Notes: generated by a model not told the origin, from the letters alone. A stretch of 17,553 nt of DNA from Clostridiaceae bacterium (GCA_016292575.1 JAEDIH010000024.1:1-17553), one strand, 5' to 3'; shown: positions 8,401 through 15,792, counted from the first letter of the stretch. A program made the numbers and translations.

Positions 8401-11400
8401 TCGGCGTCGCTTTCCCGTTTATACTCAAGAACAATTCTGCTGATATACTTGTTGTCCTGAGCAAGAACGGAAACAGTTTTATTATTCGGGCCGCATACTG
8501 CTCCGCCACCTAGTCCTATGCTTGTAATGACGGGCTTTTTGTCATCGTTGCTCAAATTTGCAAAAACAACGCTTGAAAATGTGCTCATGTTTCCGCAGAC
8601 ATCGCTAACGGCGACCTTGTAATAATATGTCACTCCGTCAGTTACAGATGTATCGTAGTAATCAAGCTTTGCAAGATTGGAGGCAAGCAACGAAAACTCT
8701 CCGTCCTCCTGCGTTGCTCTGTATACATTGTATTTTCCAAGGTCGCTCTCTGCGCCCTGATCCCAGCTTACAACAATTTGCCTGTCGCCGCCGGAGGCCT
8801 GAACATTTTTCGGCGCGGCCGGGGCAGTTTTATCAACAATATATTGAACATACGCCGCCTCACTGCCAAAAGCACTGGAATTTCCGGCGTTATCATACGC
8901 AACGGCAGCAAGGAAAAGGTTTCCTTCATCAAAGCTTTCAAGCGAGACGGAGAACTTCTGACTGCGGTTTGCACTGATACCCGAAAAAACTTTTTCGTCA
9001 ATTTTTGTCCATTCATTAAGGTTAGTTGAGGCAATAACCTCAATTTTTAAGATGTTGTGGTCATCTTCGGTCGTTACACTGAAGTCAATAGCCCTATTGT
9101 ATCTTCCCGGGCTCGGCAAAACTTTCGATACTACCGGAGCGGTGGTGTCCGCCATTGTTGAAAATGTGAAATCATCCGAATATTCACCGATATTGCCATA
9201 TCGGTCAACACCGGCAACGCAATATGTATACTCCGTTTCCGGCGACAATGATGTCAGATTGAATCCAAGTTGTCCTTTGATATTACCGGAAACCGTCACA
9301 TAGCCGTCTGCAATCTTTTTTCTGAGGATAAAGTGATCTATATCCTTATCGGACACATTTTCCCATGCAATGGTTGCCTTTGTTGAATATACAGCCTTCA
9401 CCGAAAGTCCCTTAACCTTTTCCGGACCTGTGTTGTCAACCGCGAATGTTTTTATCAAGTCATCACTGCTGCGGTTCTCCTGAGCGTCATAAGCTACTGC
9501 TTTGAAATTGTATCTTCCGTCAGGCACAGCATGGGTATCGAAAGCGATATTTGCCGGAACGCCTTTATTTTCCGCAACAAGCGTCCAGTCATCAGAGCCC
9601 TCGGCGCAATAATACAGCTCAACCTTTTCAACACCGACATTGTCCTCTGCGTTCACAGCAAAGCTGATATTACCGGAGATAACATCGTCCAACGATGCTG
9701 AGGGTTCAAGCTTGAACACGCGCGGTGCTTCTTCATCCAAATACGGCACGCAGGAGACAGGCTCGCACCTGTTGCCCTCAACTTCACCCTTTAAAGCGGT
9801 TACATAGTAGGAATACTCATTACCATCCACCACATCAGTGTCTATGTATGAGGTTGTGTTTCTTCCGGAAATGCTGTTAACGAGCGTATACTCCGTCTCA
9901 CCCGGGGCTTTACGATAAACATTGTATCCTGTTACGGAGGCTTCAACAGCTTTCAGCCACGACAGCGACACCCTGTATGTTCCGGCAAAGGCCTGAAGCC
10001 CCTCAACTGCCGCAGCCGGGTCAAGAATACTGTAATTGTCGCCGCAACGGGAGCAGGTGTACAAGGTATAACCGTCTTCGCCCTCAGCCGCGTCAATATG
10101 CTCCGCTTTGTAATCGTGACCGAGGGGGTCGGTATAATTCTTGAACACAGAGTTGCCGCAAAAAACGCACACCGCTTCTGTATAGCCCTTTGCTGTGCAT
10201 TTTGGTGCAATCACAGTCTCTTTATAGCTATGATCATGAAGAACCGCAGCGGTAATCGTGCCCTTTGCCGCCTTGCCGGATGAGGATTTAAGCTCAACAT
10301 TCTGACCGTCAACAGTCACAGTGCCCGAAACACTGTTCACATATATATCAAGCGGAATATCAACGGCATCATCTATGCTGTTGCCGATTTTAAGATAATA
10401 TTTTGCTTTTAAGGTTCTCCATGTAAAAAGTTCGCCGCCGAACTGATAATCAAAGGTAAAACAGGTCGGAAAAAGACTTGAATTGTTTTCTGCAATCACT
10501 TTCTCGCCCAAAAAATCAATTCTTTGGCTGCTGACCGGTGAATCAACGCTTGAAAAATCGGAAAGATTCACGCGACGAAGCTTCCATTCCGCAAGATCCC
10601 AACCATCGGCATCGTCTACGCTCACAACATAAATCCGGTAATAATACTGCGAACCGGTGAAAGTATATTCGTTTAAGCAATCTTTACACTTGAGATAAAC
10701 GCCGGTTTCAGCCCCTTGATTGAAAATCACTTTGTACCGGTGCGCCGAAACAGGAATTACCTTTTCCCTTGAAAAACCGCAGCGAGAGCATTTTTCGGTT
10801 TTTAACCCGGTTTTGGTACAGGTTGCCTTGATTTCGCTTTCAAAAACAAAATCATGCCCGAGGACAGTGTTTTCATCCGTAACGGTATCAGTCACATCAC
10901 ATCTGTCACACTTTGCGGTTTTTGTTCCGTCGGCTGTGCAGGTTGCATTATTGTCCGAAATATAATCTGTAAAGCTATGGCCGAGAGGCGCAACAGCCGT
11001 TGAGGAGAGGATTGCATTACAGACCGAGCAGCGTTTGTTCAATGCTCCGGCTCCGGTGCAGGTCGGTTCAACAGTTTCCTCAACACTTCCTGCTGAATGG
11101 TCGCAATCCGAAATACAGTTAACGGCAATGGAATTGTTGATAGCATACTCATAAGCAGGGGAATTTTCATGGCAATTAATAACCAGAAGCTCGTTGCAAT
11201 TATAAAATGCATAACTGCCTATACTCGTTACACTATCAGGAATCGTTACGCTTGTTAAGCCGGTGCAACCGGAAAATGCAGAATAACCAATGCTCGTCAC
11301 GCTGTCCGGGATTGTTACACTTGTTAAGCCGGTGCAACCTCTAAATGCATAACTGCCTATACTCGTCACACTGTCAGGAATCGTTATGCTTGTTAAGCCG

Positions 11401-13691
11401 GTGCAACTATAAAATGCATAATTCCCGATACTCGTTACGCTGTCCGGGATTGTTATGCTTGTTAAGCCGGTGCAACCCCAAAACGCAAAATAACCAATGC
11501 TCGTAACGCTGTCCGGAATCGTTATGCTTGTCAAGCCGGTGCAATCTTCGAACGCAGAATAACCAATGCTCGTCACGCTGTCCGGAATCGTTACGCTTGT
11601 TAATCCGGTGCAACCGCTGAATGCACTGCCGGCAATTCCTTTTGTTCCGTCTTTGATGTCAACGCTTGTGTTTTCAGGCATTGTGCCCTTATACTTGTAG
11701 TATACTTTTCCGGCATAGACATCGCCAAACGGTTGAGCATTATACCATGCAGTGCTTTCAAAAGCAGAATAACCAATGCTCGTTACACTGTCCGGAATCG
11801 TTACGCTTGTCAAGCCGGTGCAATCGCGAAATGCCCAACTACCTATGCTCGTCACGCTGTCAGGAATCGTTATACTTGTCAAGCCGGTGCAACCTTCGAA
11901 CGCAGAATTACCAATGTTCGTTACGCCGTCCGGAATTGTTATGCTTGTCAGACCGGTGCAATACTCGAATGCATAATATCCGATGCTCGTTACGCTGTCC
12001 GGAATCGTTATGCTTGTCAGACCGGTGCAATGTGCAAATGCCAAACCGCCAATGCTCGTAACACTGTCGGGAATCGTTATGCTTGTTAGGCCGATGCAAC
12101 CGCTGAATGCAGACATACCGATACTAGTCACACTATCTGGAATCGTTATGCTTGTTAAGCCGGTGCAACCGCTGAATGCACTGCCGGCAATTCCTTTTGT
12201 TCCGTCTTTGATGTCAACGCTTGTGTTTTCAGGCATTGTGCCCTTATACTTGTAGTATACTTTTCCGGCATAGACATCGCCAAACGGTTGAGCATTATAC
12301 CATGCAGTGAATTTAAAAGCAGAACTACCGATGCTCGTTACACTGTCCGGAATCGTTATACTTGTCAAGCCGTTGCAATCTTCAAACGCATAACTGCCTA
12401 TACTCGTCACGCTGTCCGGAATCGTTATGCTTGTTAAGCCGGTGCAACCGAAAAATGCATCATCGCCAATGCTCGTCACGCTACCATCTGACGGAATAAT
12501 ACTGTTTTTGCAACCCAATACAAGAGTTTTACTTTCAGCTTTAATCAAACAATTATCCGTGCTGTGATAGACTGGATTACCTGAAGACACTGTGATTTTT
12601 GTTAAGCCTCTGCAACCTCTAAACGCAGAACTTTCTATATTCGTCACACTGTCCGGAATCGTTATGCTTGTCAAGCCGGTGCAAAACTCAAATGCCTGGC
12701 CGCCGATGCTCGTCACGCCGTCTGGAATCGTTACGCTTGTCAAGCCGGTGCAACCGGAAAATGCAGAATAACCAATGCTCGTAACACTGTCCGGAATCGT
12801 TATGCTTGTTAAGCCGCTGCAACCTCTAAACGCAGAATCGCCAATGCTCGTTACACTGTCTGGAATTGTTATACTTGTCAAGCCGGTGCAATCTTCAAAC
12901 GCATAACTGTCTATACTCGTTACACTGTCCGGAATTGTTATGCTTGTCAGACCGGTGCAACCGTAGAATGCAGAATAGCCGATATTCGTCACGCTGTCCG
13001 GAATATTTATATAGGTCAATTTATTGCAGCGATAAAACGCTTCATCACCAATATTTGTAACTCCATTCGGAATGTTGATATCAACCAAGCCGTTACAACC
13101 GCTGAATGCACTGCCGGCAATTCCTTTTGTTCCGTCTTTGATGTCAACGCTTGTGTTTTCAGGCATTGTGCCCTTATACTTGTAGTATACTTTTCCGGCA
13201 TAGACATCGCCAAACGGTTGAGCATTATACCATGCAGTGTTGTCAAAAGCAGAACTGCCGATGCTCGTTACGCCGTCTGGAATTGTTATACTTGTCAAGC
13301 TGGTGCAATTTCTGAATGCATAACTGCCGATACTCGTTACGCTGTTGCCGATTGTTATGCTTGTCAGACCGGTGCAATAGGAGAATGCATAATCTCCGAT
13401 GCTCGTTACCGGATAGCCGCCAAGGGTAGACGGTATGGTGTAAGCACCGCTGATTGATGTGCTGCAGTCTGTGATCTTTGCTTCGCCGTTTGAAACTTCG
13501 TATGTGAGGTTTTCCAAAGTTTCTGCGCTTGCCCTGCCGCCAAACCACTCGCCAACAGAGTCAAGCCAGCCGCCGAAATTCAGCTTCGGAAATTCCAGAC
13601 CAACAAAGCCCGCAAGCGGTGCACTCGTCAGAAAGAGAACAACCACAAGCAGGCAAGCAAGCGTTCTTTTCAACAAATGTTTTGGTTTCAT
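2319..13691 (-). CDS. Giant secreted multidomain surface protein with BspA-like LRRs, Fn3/Ig-like, PKD and CARDB-like domains
   Basis: A 3790-residue protein. Residues 1-30 are a signal peptide (KHLLKR then LACLLVVVLFL); cleavage could be late, near ASA at 54-56. About 28 BspA-type LRR_5 repeats of 23 residues (AFxxCTGLTSITIPDSVTSIG) fill 61-863. Cys-pair modules (ATCT...CxxC...LGH) cover about 862-1005 and 1150-1222. Fn3 and Ig-like domains follow to about 1915, a PKD domain (YSWEFGDGT) at about 1918-2008 and a carboxypeptidase-regulatory-like domain at about 2003-2090. Residues 2095-2925 match no domain I know. About 3000-3330 looks propeller-like, 3343-3555 holds two CARDB-like domains, 3558-3745 more Cys-pair modules. 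The end has CSCACHKGG, an aromatic/basic stretch and CRCGVYHY. No LPxTG is seen. Start: AGGGAG nine bases before ATG. Probable role is adhesion or binding of host or plant polymers outside the cell; BspA LRR proteins are known adhesins, the rest is inference. It is monocistronic, with its own promoter and terminator. Confidence 0.9.
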   Translation of the reverse strand: MKPKHLLKRTLACLLVVVLFLTSAPLAGFVGLEFPKLNFGGWLDSVGEWFGGRASAETLENLTYEVSNGEAKITDCSTSISGAYTIPSTLGGYPVTSIGDYAFSYCTGLTSITIGNSVTSIGSYAFRNCTSLTSITIPDGVTSIGSSAFDNTAWYNAQPFGDVYAGKVYYKYKGTMPENTSVDIKDGTKGIAGSAFSGCNGLVDINIPNGVTNIGDEAFYRCNKLTYINIPDSVTNIGYSAFYGCTGLTSITIPDSVTSIDSYAFEDCTGLTSITIPDSVTSIGDSAFRGCSGLTSITIPDSVTSIGYSAFSGCTGLTSVTIPDGVTSIGGQAFEFCTGLTSITIPDSVTNIESSAFRGCRGLTKITVSSGNPVYHSTDNCLIKAESKTLVLGCKNSIIPSDGSVTSIGDDAFFGCTGLTSITIPDSVTSIGSYAFEDCNGLTSITIPDSVTSIGSSAFKFTAWYNAQPFGDVYAGKVYYKYKGTMPENTSVDIKDGTKGIAGSAFSGCTGLTSITIPDSVTSIGMSAFSGCIGLTSITIPDSVTSIGGLAFAHCTGLTSITIPDSVTSIGYYAFEYCTGLTSITIPDGVTNIGNSAFEGCTGLTSITIPDSVTSIGSWAFRDCTGLTSVTIPDSVTSIGYSAFESTAWYNAQPFGDVYAGKVYYKYKGTMPENTSVDIKDGTKGIAGSAFSGCTGLTSVTIPDSVTSIGYSAFEDCTGLTSITIPDSVTSIGYFAFWGCTGLTSITIPDSVTSIGNYAFYSCTGLTSITIPDSVTSIGSYAFRGCTGLTSVTIPDSVTSIGYSAFSGCTGLTSVTIPDSVTSIGSYAFYNCNELLVINCHENSPAYEYAINNSIAVNCISDCDHSAGSVEETVEPTCTGAGALNKRCSVCNAILSSTAVAPLGHSFTDYISDNNATCTADGTKTAKCDRCDVTDTVTDENTVLGHDFVFESEIKATCTKTGLKTEKCSRCGFSREKVIPVSAHRYKVIFNQGAETGVYLKCKDCLNEYTFTGSQYYYRIYVVSVDDADGWDLAEWKLRRVNLSDFSSVDSPVSSQRIDFLGEKVIAENNSSLFPTCFTFDYQFGGELFTWRTLKAKYYLKIGNSIDDAVDIPLDIYVNSVSGTVTVDGQNVELKSSSGKAAKGTITAAVLHDHSYKETVIAPKCTAKGYTEAVCVFCGNSVFKNYTDPLGHDYKAEHIDAAEGEDGYTLYTCSRCGDNYSILDPAAAVEGLQAFAGTYRVSLSWLKAVEASVTGYNVYRKAPGETEYTLVNSISGRNTTSYIDTDVVDGNEYSYYVTALKGEVEGNRCEPVSCVPYLDEEAPRVFKLEPSASLDDVISGNISFAVNAEDNVGVEKVELYYCAEGSDDWTLVAENKGVPANIAFDTHAVPDGRYNFKAVAYDAQENRSSDDLIKTFAVDNTGPEKVKGLSVKAVYSTKATIAWENVSDKDIDHFILRKKIADGYVTVSGNIKGQLGFNLTSLSPETEYTYCVAGVDRYGNIGEYSDDFTFSTMADTTAPVVSKVLPSPGRYNRAIDFSVTTEDDHNILKIEVIASTNLNEWTKIDEKVFSGISANRSQKFSVSLESFDEGNLFLAAVAYDNAGNSSAFGSEAAYVQYIVDKTAPAAPKNVQASGGDRQIVVSWDQGAESDLGKYNVYRATQEDGEFSLLASNLAKLDYYDTSVTDGVTYYYKVAVSDVCGNMSTFSSVVFANLSNDDKKPVITSIGLGGGAVCGPNNKTVSVLAQDNKYISRIVLEYKRESDAEYSVLSENTCSDKVYYKILEADLPLGSFSNGEKIFVRAYCADTSGLVSDYSAEKLITVDKTAPDVCNVNYSLNGGQYTLSWTGNGESDVSGYRVYYSKDGGSNVLMASRGYNSSGAYSVSVTLGAGSYNINIEAIDNVGNVRQQSCPSIVIKGTTDFRLEAAIDCPSYFEVGAEEVVSAAGTVSSEGIVSYSWEFGDGTTSGAKQFNKRYLELGNYEIKLTVEDNNGNVATATKNVVVKPREMLGTVRAVVVDDSSNPVRNAEVYFGLGEDNQQVVYTNSQGVAELVMSVGAHSIGALSDTTKYLPAETKVSVVAGRTTEVKLTLVQRPLVDLDLTWHEMTFEEIVAAGIDISDPANRQLISGTITVKYTTTGGGSSTGIKIIEYIGTPSKIIDFTIKDIENHQEFDPYVFTPVMINTGTDKNVVAVLAMPAEASFLKQFYDVTLYVTNNAESKFPLIGCEASLNVPSGLSIVSSTPISSIISGGGTASASWIVRGEAPGEYNISADFSGTLDVFNKHVSANVASNTPITVRGLDGITLRAVFNTMIKCNTLYFNFILENDSGYDIYSPNVDYNKVIENIMIDAPKKKDDAEIKTECLGVSLIDSDDVAESFDVEHTFDVLHDGEKLKYEFKTEGLANDKTVGYYTEGTVDCLPQFKDHIVVEEDYIFSYDGEEEVVKYTEKYKDVFSNQNGIVLRFFNNTNLTEYKVDYLIGSDSGETHKKLKNVTVEYGDRQVQCVDEEFAAKFSEVKGHDIVVKADGFRTKVYPAEAIEKWATYFSISQKIRIEDVYLEQDHKDGKPYITSAVGKENLSKGIKTYTDLTASKLAVTCVAPCDIIIKAELAGGTNATYWLSQDEEHKISNSDGNFNSINIHEVFEADHDIYAYVMTEKNGETVVSDPIMLKIEIQNLEAYTKKLFDGSTLTLMSTSGQSLDIDDDVPLMGGSNISMNLLSFPIGVRIEGDQVRVSLGVDIFSRDFTDKKNEWFDFKASVNKWQNGVEQAMKRYEASAFGSVAEKGKTFTLDFYGYLEGSIVNGTFVPTDVSASLKGDFKYCYSQQGAIYCIPAYAYAEAACSVAIKAAYARMVPDYNIPLDFGFVLSIKPSLKVGGGGGIHEVVSAGVFANGVVEYTNDFPKQHHKLKLTGTFGVEAELFFLKWDKNIYEGTWTPVDSYYGSAKAQKAMLFGARAFSAPKWSEEAEEPSSELVSRDYLENTTDWKEKPITAESIGATTGTLIESIYPNSDNQIVRFKDKLLQVFVEDDESRDGYNFARLMYSVFDDASQQWSKPKPVYDNGHFDSTAKLCVDENGTVHVIWQKLDASFSSDNGNVEEILKSSEIYYATYDEASDSFTNVRKLTDDALYDSLASICAENGKVVAYWIKNNDNNLLNAGSNSLMKCVIGESEQVLVSSMNYVSDIASCNGEVSVIYDTDGDTATVEDRTVASYSSDGSCVFEKEIDNLTFVEYSGSTLYFTTYNAIGYLGKSGEISYITNDTFSPRNLNVFTDSAFWVENNSIMYSELDNKVWSEPVVIEEDSGNVSDMTVEQIGDYAYVVYNSTDVIADEEGNESAGRTDMKFVKIGQYVDLGMHLYSLDEYKILEGEENNVEMYIENNGNTTVEKVSVSVFDTLGNESSIVSQVNLAPGSGKVVKLSYKPKEGYTRTLLTATVAAVSSLRERTPDDNVVKTNVGLCDLLIERNSIDTIGDNYFLSAVVSNSSYITAEGISVETYFDSQESEPVDTHFIDTLAVGESLYINIPLCKENIAFDENKAAKVYLKVASSSEESITENNSVCFVLSDHEERCGHPEKTLVSTKAATCTAEGINVYTCNVCGEALTETIPTVAHTLGTWVVITAPTCTSVGEECSKCIYCEYTESRAIDITAHRYSDSYTVDVPATCTQAGEKSRHCLDCAAKTDITVIAALGHSYGEYVVTAQPTCTESGVEAKTCTVCGDKQTRTVAALGHFDNDNDGKCDRCGEKIDDPVTPPQSDPSANCSCACHKGGIANFFFKILLFFQKIFKKNKVCRCGVYHY
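11611..11754 (-). repeat. 144-bp identical island, copy A
   Basis: Encodes the non-LRR island TAWYNAQPFGDVYAGKVYYK to GTKGIAGSAFSGC. I compared it base by base with copies at 12166-12309 and 13096-13239 and found no difference, while flanking LRR units differ. Confidence 0.9.
12166..12309 (-). repeat. 144-bp identical island, copy B
   Basis: Same 144 bases as copy A and copy C. It begins 555 bp from the start of copy A, close to eight 69-bp LRR units (552 bp), which fits duplication of a block of repeats. Confidence 0.9.
13096..13239 (-). repeat. 144-bp identical island, copy C
   Basis: Same 144 bases as copies A and B, starting 930 bp from copy B. On its low-coordinate side the flank is a divergent LRR unit (VDINIPNGVTNIG), so the identity stops sharply at the island edge. 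Confidence 0.9.
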
Positions 13692-13729
13692 TTTTTTCGT
13701 CTCCCTTGCAAATAATAAATCATATTTTT

Positions 13730-13758
13730 AATATAACACAATATCCTACAAAAGTAAA
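13730..13758 (-). promoter_or_regulatory. Promoter of the giant surface-protein gene
   Basis: On the minus strand TTTACT (13758-13753) and TATATT (13735-13730) are 17 bases apart, with TGT directly before the -10 giving an extended -10. This lies 38 bases or more upstream of the ATG at 13691, followed by the AGGGAG ribosome site. Confidence 0.6.
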
Positions 13759-13869
13759 GCAAATAAGTAATTATCCGCTTTAAAGTTCTATATAGCTACA
13801 TTTGATTTGTTTAGCTTTTTTAAAGGGATTTCAATTCTTGGTCTATGTATGTCTCTTGTAATAAAGCCC

Positions 13870-13932
13870 TGTGTACCCTGCCAAGCCTGTAGCGGACTTT
13901 CACCGCCGAGTGGTTACGCGTGCCGAGCACAC
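13870..13932 (-). mobile_element. Truncated 5' end of a group II intron
   Basis: Read on the minus strand from 13932, the sequence starts GTGTGCTCGGCACGCGTAAC and continues ACTCGGCGGTGAAAGTCC and ACAGGCTTGG. This fits the GUGYG 5' consensus and the first part of domain I in bacterial group II introns, as I recall it. Similarity stops after about 60 bases; no domain V, no reverse transcriptase and no 3' end are present. It is therefore a dead remnant, or an intron largely deleted after insertion. The left boundary is approximate. Confidence 0.6.
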
Positions 13933-13948
13933 AATGATTACGGGGTAA

Positions 13949-13971
13949 CACCGATTGAGTTCAATCCGGTG
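13949..13971 (-). repeat. Hairpin next to the intron remnant
   Basis: Arms CACCGATTGA and TCAATCCGGTG pair with one bulged base and a 2-nt centre. It lies 16 bases 5' of the intron start on the minus strand. Group IIC introns often insert after terminator hairpins, so this could be the original target. No T-run follows, so it is a weak terminator for the 420-aa gene at best. Confidence 0.4.
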
Positions 13972-14069
13972 AGAGCTGCGAAGGGAGAAAACTGTGCTGC
14001 ACGATCTATCATGGACATCTGCGGTCTGGTCGTGGAGACATGGTGTGGCAGATTGATATATCATCGTAG

Positions 14070-15332
14070 TTATTCATCATACTCGTCAACCCCATCTGCA
14101 TACAACGTCAATTCTTGAAGATACTTGTCGGTGATTTCATATCCCTGACTATCCATGATAACCGTTGCAGATTTGCAATACGGACAGCAAGCGTCTTCTT
14201 CGTCAGACCACTCCACAATCTGATCCGGCATAAACATTTTGCCACATGAGAAGCAGCCACAAAGCGATGCTGTTTTTGCCGCAACCCAGTTCCCATAGCA
14301 GTCATCAAAGGCTTTGCCATACTTGAAATATCGCTTTCTTTCCTCGTTGTGGATAGCAGCATATCCGTGATCTTTAACGGCGTTACGAATTGTCGTGGAA
14401 ATATGCCCGTTCTCTAATTCGGCATAATCTAAAACAAGAAGAGGAACACTGTTATGATTTAGCTGAACTTCCTTCGCAAGATCGTTCAATCCCGCCATTT
14501 GTCCTTCTGTGAAATATAAGATTGCAAGAACATCTTTGCCGTTCTCACGAATAATGTAATCGAAGAACCGGGCAAATTGACCTCTGCTGATTTCATAGGT
14601 GTATTGCCGCGACAGACCAAAAATCGCGTGTTCAATACGCCTCTGATGACTGATTTGACCGGATGCCATTACAGCGTCGTTGCTCAAACTGAGGAAAGCA
14701 TCATTGATGATAGTTTTCGTAGCACAAGTGTTGGTATAGATTGACTGAAATGGCTCTCCGTTCAAAATGCGTTGTCTCACACCATCAGCAGTGTGAGAGA
14801 TAAACTGTCCGTAGTTATTCTGCATTCGATCAGTGTGTTTTGGTATTCCAAGTTTCTTTACTGCAAGGTCGAAGAAAACTCCATGAGCAGGATTCGGCTC
14901 TATATCAAACGAGTAGTATATGTCGGACAGTTGGCGAGGCAGCATATCCTCTATAATGAAAATGAACTCTTCGAGAAAGATGTCTGCCTCTTCCGCACTC
15001 AATGAATATACGCAACCGGAAATAAGACCGGAAACAAGCTCATCGGGTGTTACACCATATTGGCGCAACTCGTTGAGCGTCGCATCGAAAGCTAAGTCTT
15101 TGCTTCTCAGTTCTGTCAGGTATTGGACATACATTTTCTCCACTGTATGCACAATGGAATACGGGGATTCATATAGCTTTTGAAAGAAATTGTTGTAGGC
15201 GGCAGAATGAGATAAATCCGGTTGCCTTTGGGCTTCAACCGGGAAACCTATCTCAGACAGAGTTCGCGTTTGAACACTGTCTATCGGAATGCCTTTTATG
15301 CAGCGGTGCGTTAGATTTTTGAACTCTGTCAT
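14070..15332 (-). CDS. Protein of unknown function with C-terminal zinc ribbon (420 aa)
   Basis: The start ATG has AGGGGAG about seven bases upstream. The C-terminal 65 residues carry two Cys pairs, CFSC at 360-363 and CPYC at 383-386, separated by KMFMPDQIVEWSDEEDA and followed by SATVIMDSQGYEIT. This layout matches a zinc-ribbon tail seen in small bacterial cytoplasmic proteins (CxxC..F.p.eI.eW.Dee..a.CPyC...sVi...sgy.it, from memory). The N-terminal 340 residues are soluble, with no signal peptide or membrane segment, and match nothing I recognise. A stretch near 260-320 (ILYFTEGQMAGLNDLAKEVQ, VPLLVLDYAELENG) has alternating strand/helix character. It follows the XRE gene by 33 bp and is probably co-transcribed, so it may be controlled by that regulator. 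A stress or defence role is possible but unsupported. Confidence 0.75.
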   Translation of the reverse strand: MTEFKNLTHRCIKGIPIDSVQTRTLSEIGFPVEAQRQPDLSHSAAYNNFFQKLYESPYSIVHTVEKMYVQYLTELRSKDLAFDATLNELRQYGVTPDELVSGLISGCVYSLSAEEADIFLEEFIFIIEDMLPRQLSDIYYSFDIEPNPAHGVFFDLAVKKLGIPKHTDRMQNNYGQFISHTADGVRQRILNGEPFQSIYTNTCATKTIINDAFLSLSNDAVMASGQISHQRRIEHAIFGLSRQYTYEISRGQFARFFDYIIRENGKDVLAILYFTEGQMAGLNDLAKEVQLNHNSVPLLVLDYAELENGHISTTIRNAVKDHGYAAIHNEERKRYFKYGKAFDDCYGNWVAAKTASLCGCFSCGKMFMPDQIVEWSDEEDACCPYCKSATVIMDSQGYEITDKYLQELTLYADGVDEYDE

Positions 15333-15365
15333 CAGTTTCTCCCCTTTCGTTCATCTGTGAAGATG

Positions 15366-15755
15366 TTATTCTGCCTTTACTCCTGCGAGAAAAATATCCT
15401 GCAAGCCTTTCAGTTTAACTTCGCCAGACAAGCCCAGCGCATCGGTAAATGTGATGTATCTGCTAATTACAGCAGTCACATCATCATCTTCTCCAAACTT
15501 TATATCAGTCGGAACATACTTCTTGATATATTTTGCAAAGCGATCATAGTCATCCATTACCACTCGTCCAACAAGCTCATCCAGTGTCATATCATATAAA
15601 TCTGCAAGGAAGATAAGTTTTTCTATAGTAGGGACACTTTCGCCACTTTCCCACTTTGCAATAGCTTGTCTCGAAATCTGACATTTTTCAGCCAGCTCTT
15701 CTTGCGATAATCCGAGTTTCTTTCTTTGTATCCGTAAATTGTCTGCTAACTTCAT
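15366..15755 (-). CDS. XRE-family helix-turn-helix transcriptional regulator
   Basis: A 129-residue protein. Residues about 5-60 form a Cro/C1-type HTH: LRIQRKKLGLSQEELAEKC, then ISRQAIAKWESGESVPT as the recognition helix region, then LADLYDMTLDELVG. Residues 65-129 are not a domain I recognise and could serve for dimerisation or ligand sensing. The start is fixed by a perfect AGGAGG seven bases before the ATG. Directly upstream an inverted repeat overlaps an extended -10, which fits autorepression. It is first in a two-gene unit with the zinc-ribbon protein 33 bp downstream. The arrangement resembles small stress or phage-derived modules, but no integrase or phage gene is nearby. Confidence 0.92.
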   Translation of the reverse strand: MKLADNLRIQRKKLGLSQEELAEKCQISRQAIAKWESGESVPTIEKLIFLADLYDMTLDELVGRVVMDDYDRFAKYIKKYVPTDIKFGEDDDVTAVISRYITFTDALGLSGEVKLKGLQDIFLAGVKAE

Positions 15756-15773
15756 TTAGCTACCTCCTGATTT

Positions 15774-15792
15774 TGATACTTAAATTGTATCA
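15774..15792 (-). promoter_or_regulatory. Extended -10 promoter with operator-like inverted repeat for the XRE gene
   Basis: TGATAC-N7-GTATCA, perfect 6-bp arms, ends 18 bases upstream of the XRE ATG. On the minus strand it contains TGATACAAT, an extended -10 (TGn plus TACAAT at 15789-15784) with only a weak -35. A dimeric regulator bound here would block the promoter, consistent with autoregulation. Confidence 0.5.

Larger units (their letters stand above)
11130..13505 (-). repeat. Tandem 69-bp leucine-rich-repeat coding array
   Basis: About 28 units, each mostly 69 bp (23 codons), with a nearly invariant core seen on the plus strand as CTCGT..ACNCTGTCNGGAAT.GTTA followed by CTTGT.AAGCCGGTGCAA. 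Units differ mainly in the 3-5 codons around the AF pair. The array is broken three times by an identical 144-bp island and once, near 12480-12610, by a divergent NPVYHSTDNC insert typical of BspA proteins. High DNA identity makes copy-number change by recombination likely. Confidence 0.9.
13692..14069. other. Gene-poor region between the zinc-ribbon gene and the giant gene
   Basis: This 378-base gap contains the giant gene's promoter, the group II intron remnant and its adjacent hairpin. The remaining parts, about 13760-13865 (AT-rich) and 13975-14069, show no convincing gene or RNA. A 103-codon plus-strand frame across it has no ribosome site and runs through the intron remnant, so it was not called. 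Confidence 0.6.

Noticed and set aside
11666..12255. Several plus-strand frames with regular internal repeats over the LRR array
   Set aside because: Their periodicity is the reverse complement of the 69-bp LRR units; they are shadows of the giant gene.
11130..13505. Regularly spaced near-identical repeats that could suggest a CRISPR array
   Set aside because: Repeats and spacers are in one reading frame and encode BspA-type LRRs; the between-repeat parts are also similar to each other, and no cas gene is present.
13807..14118. 103-codon plus-strand frame in the gap before the giant gene
   Set aside because: No ribosome site, runs through the group II intron remnant and into the end of the 420-aa gene, and has no recognisable protein features.
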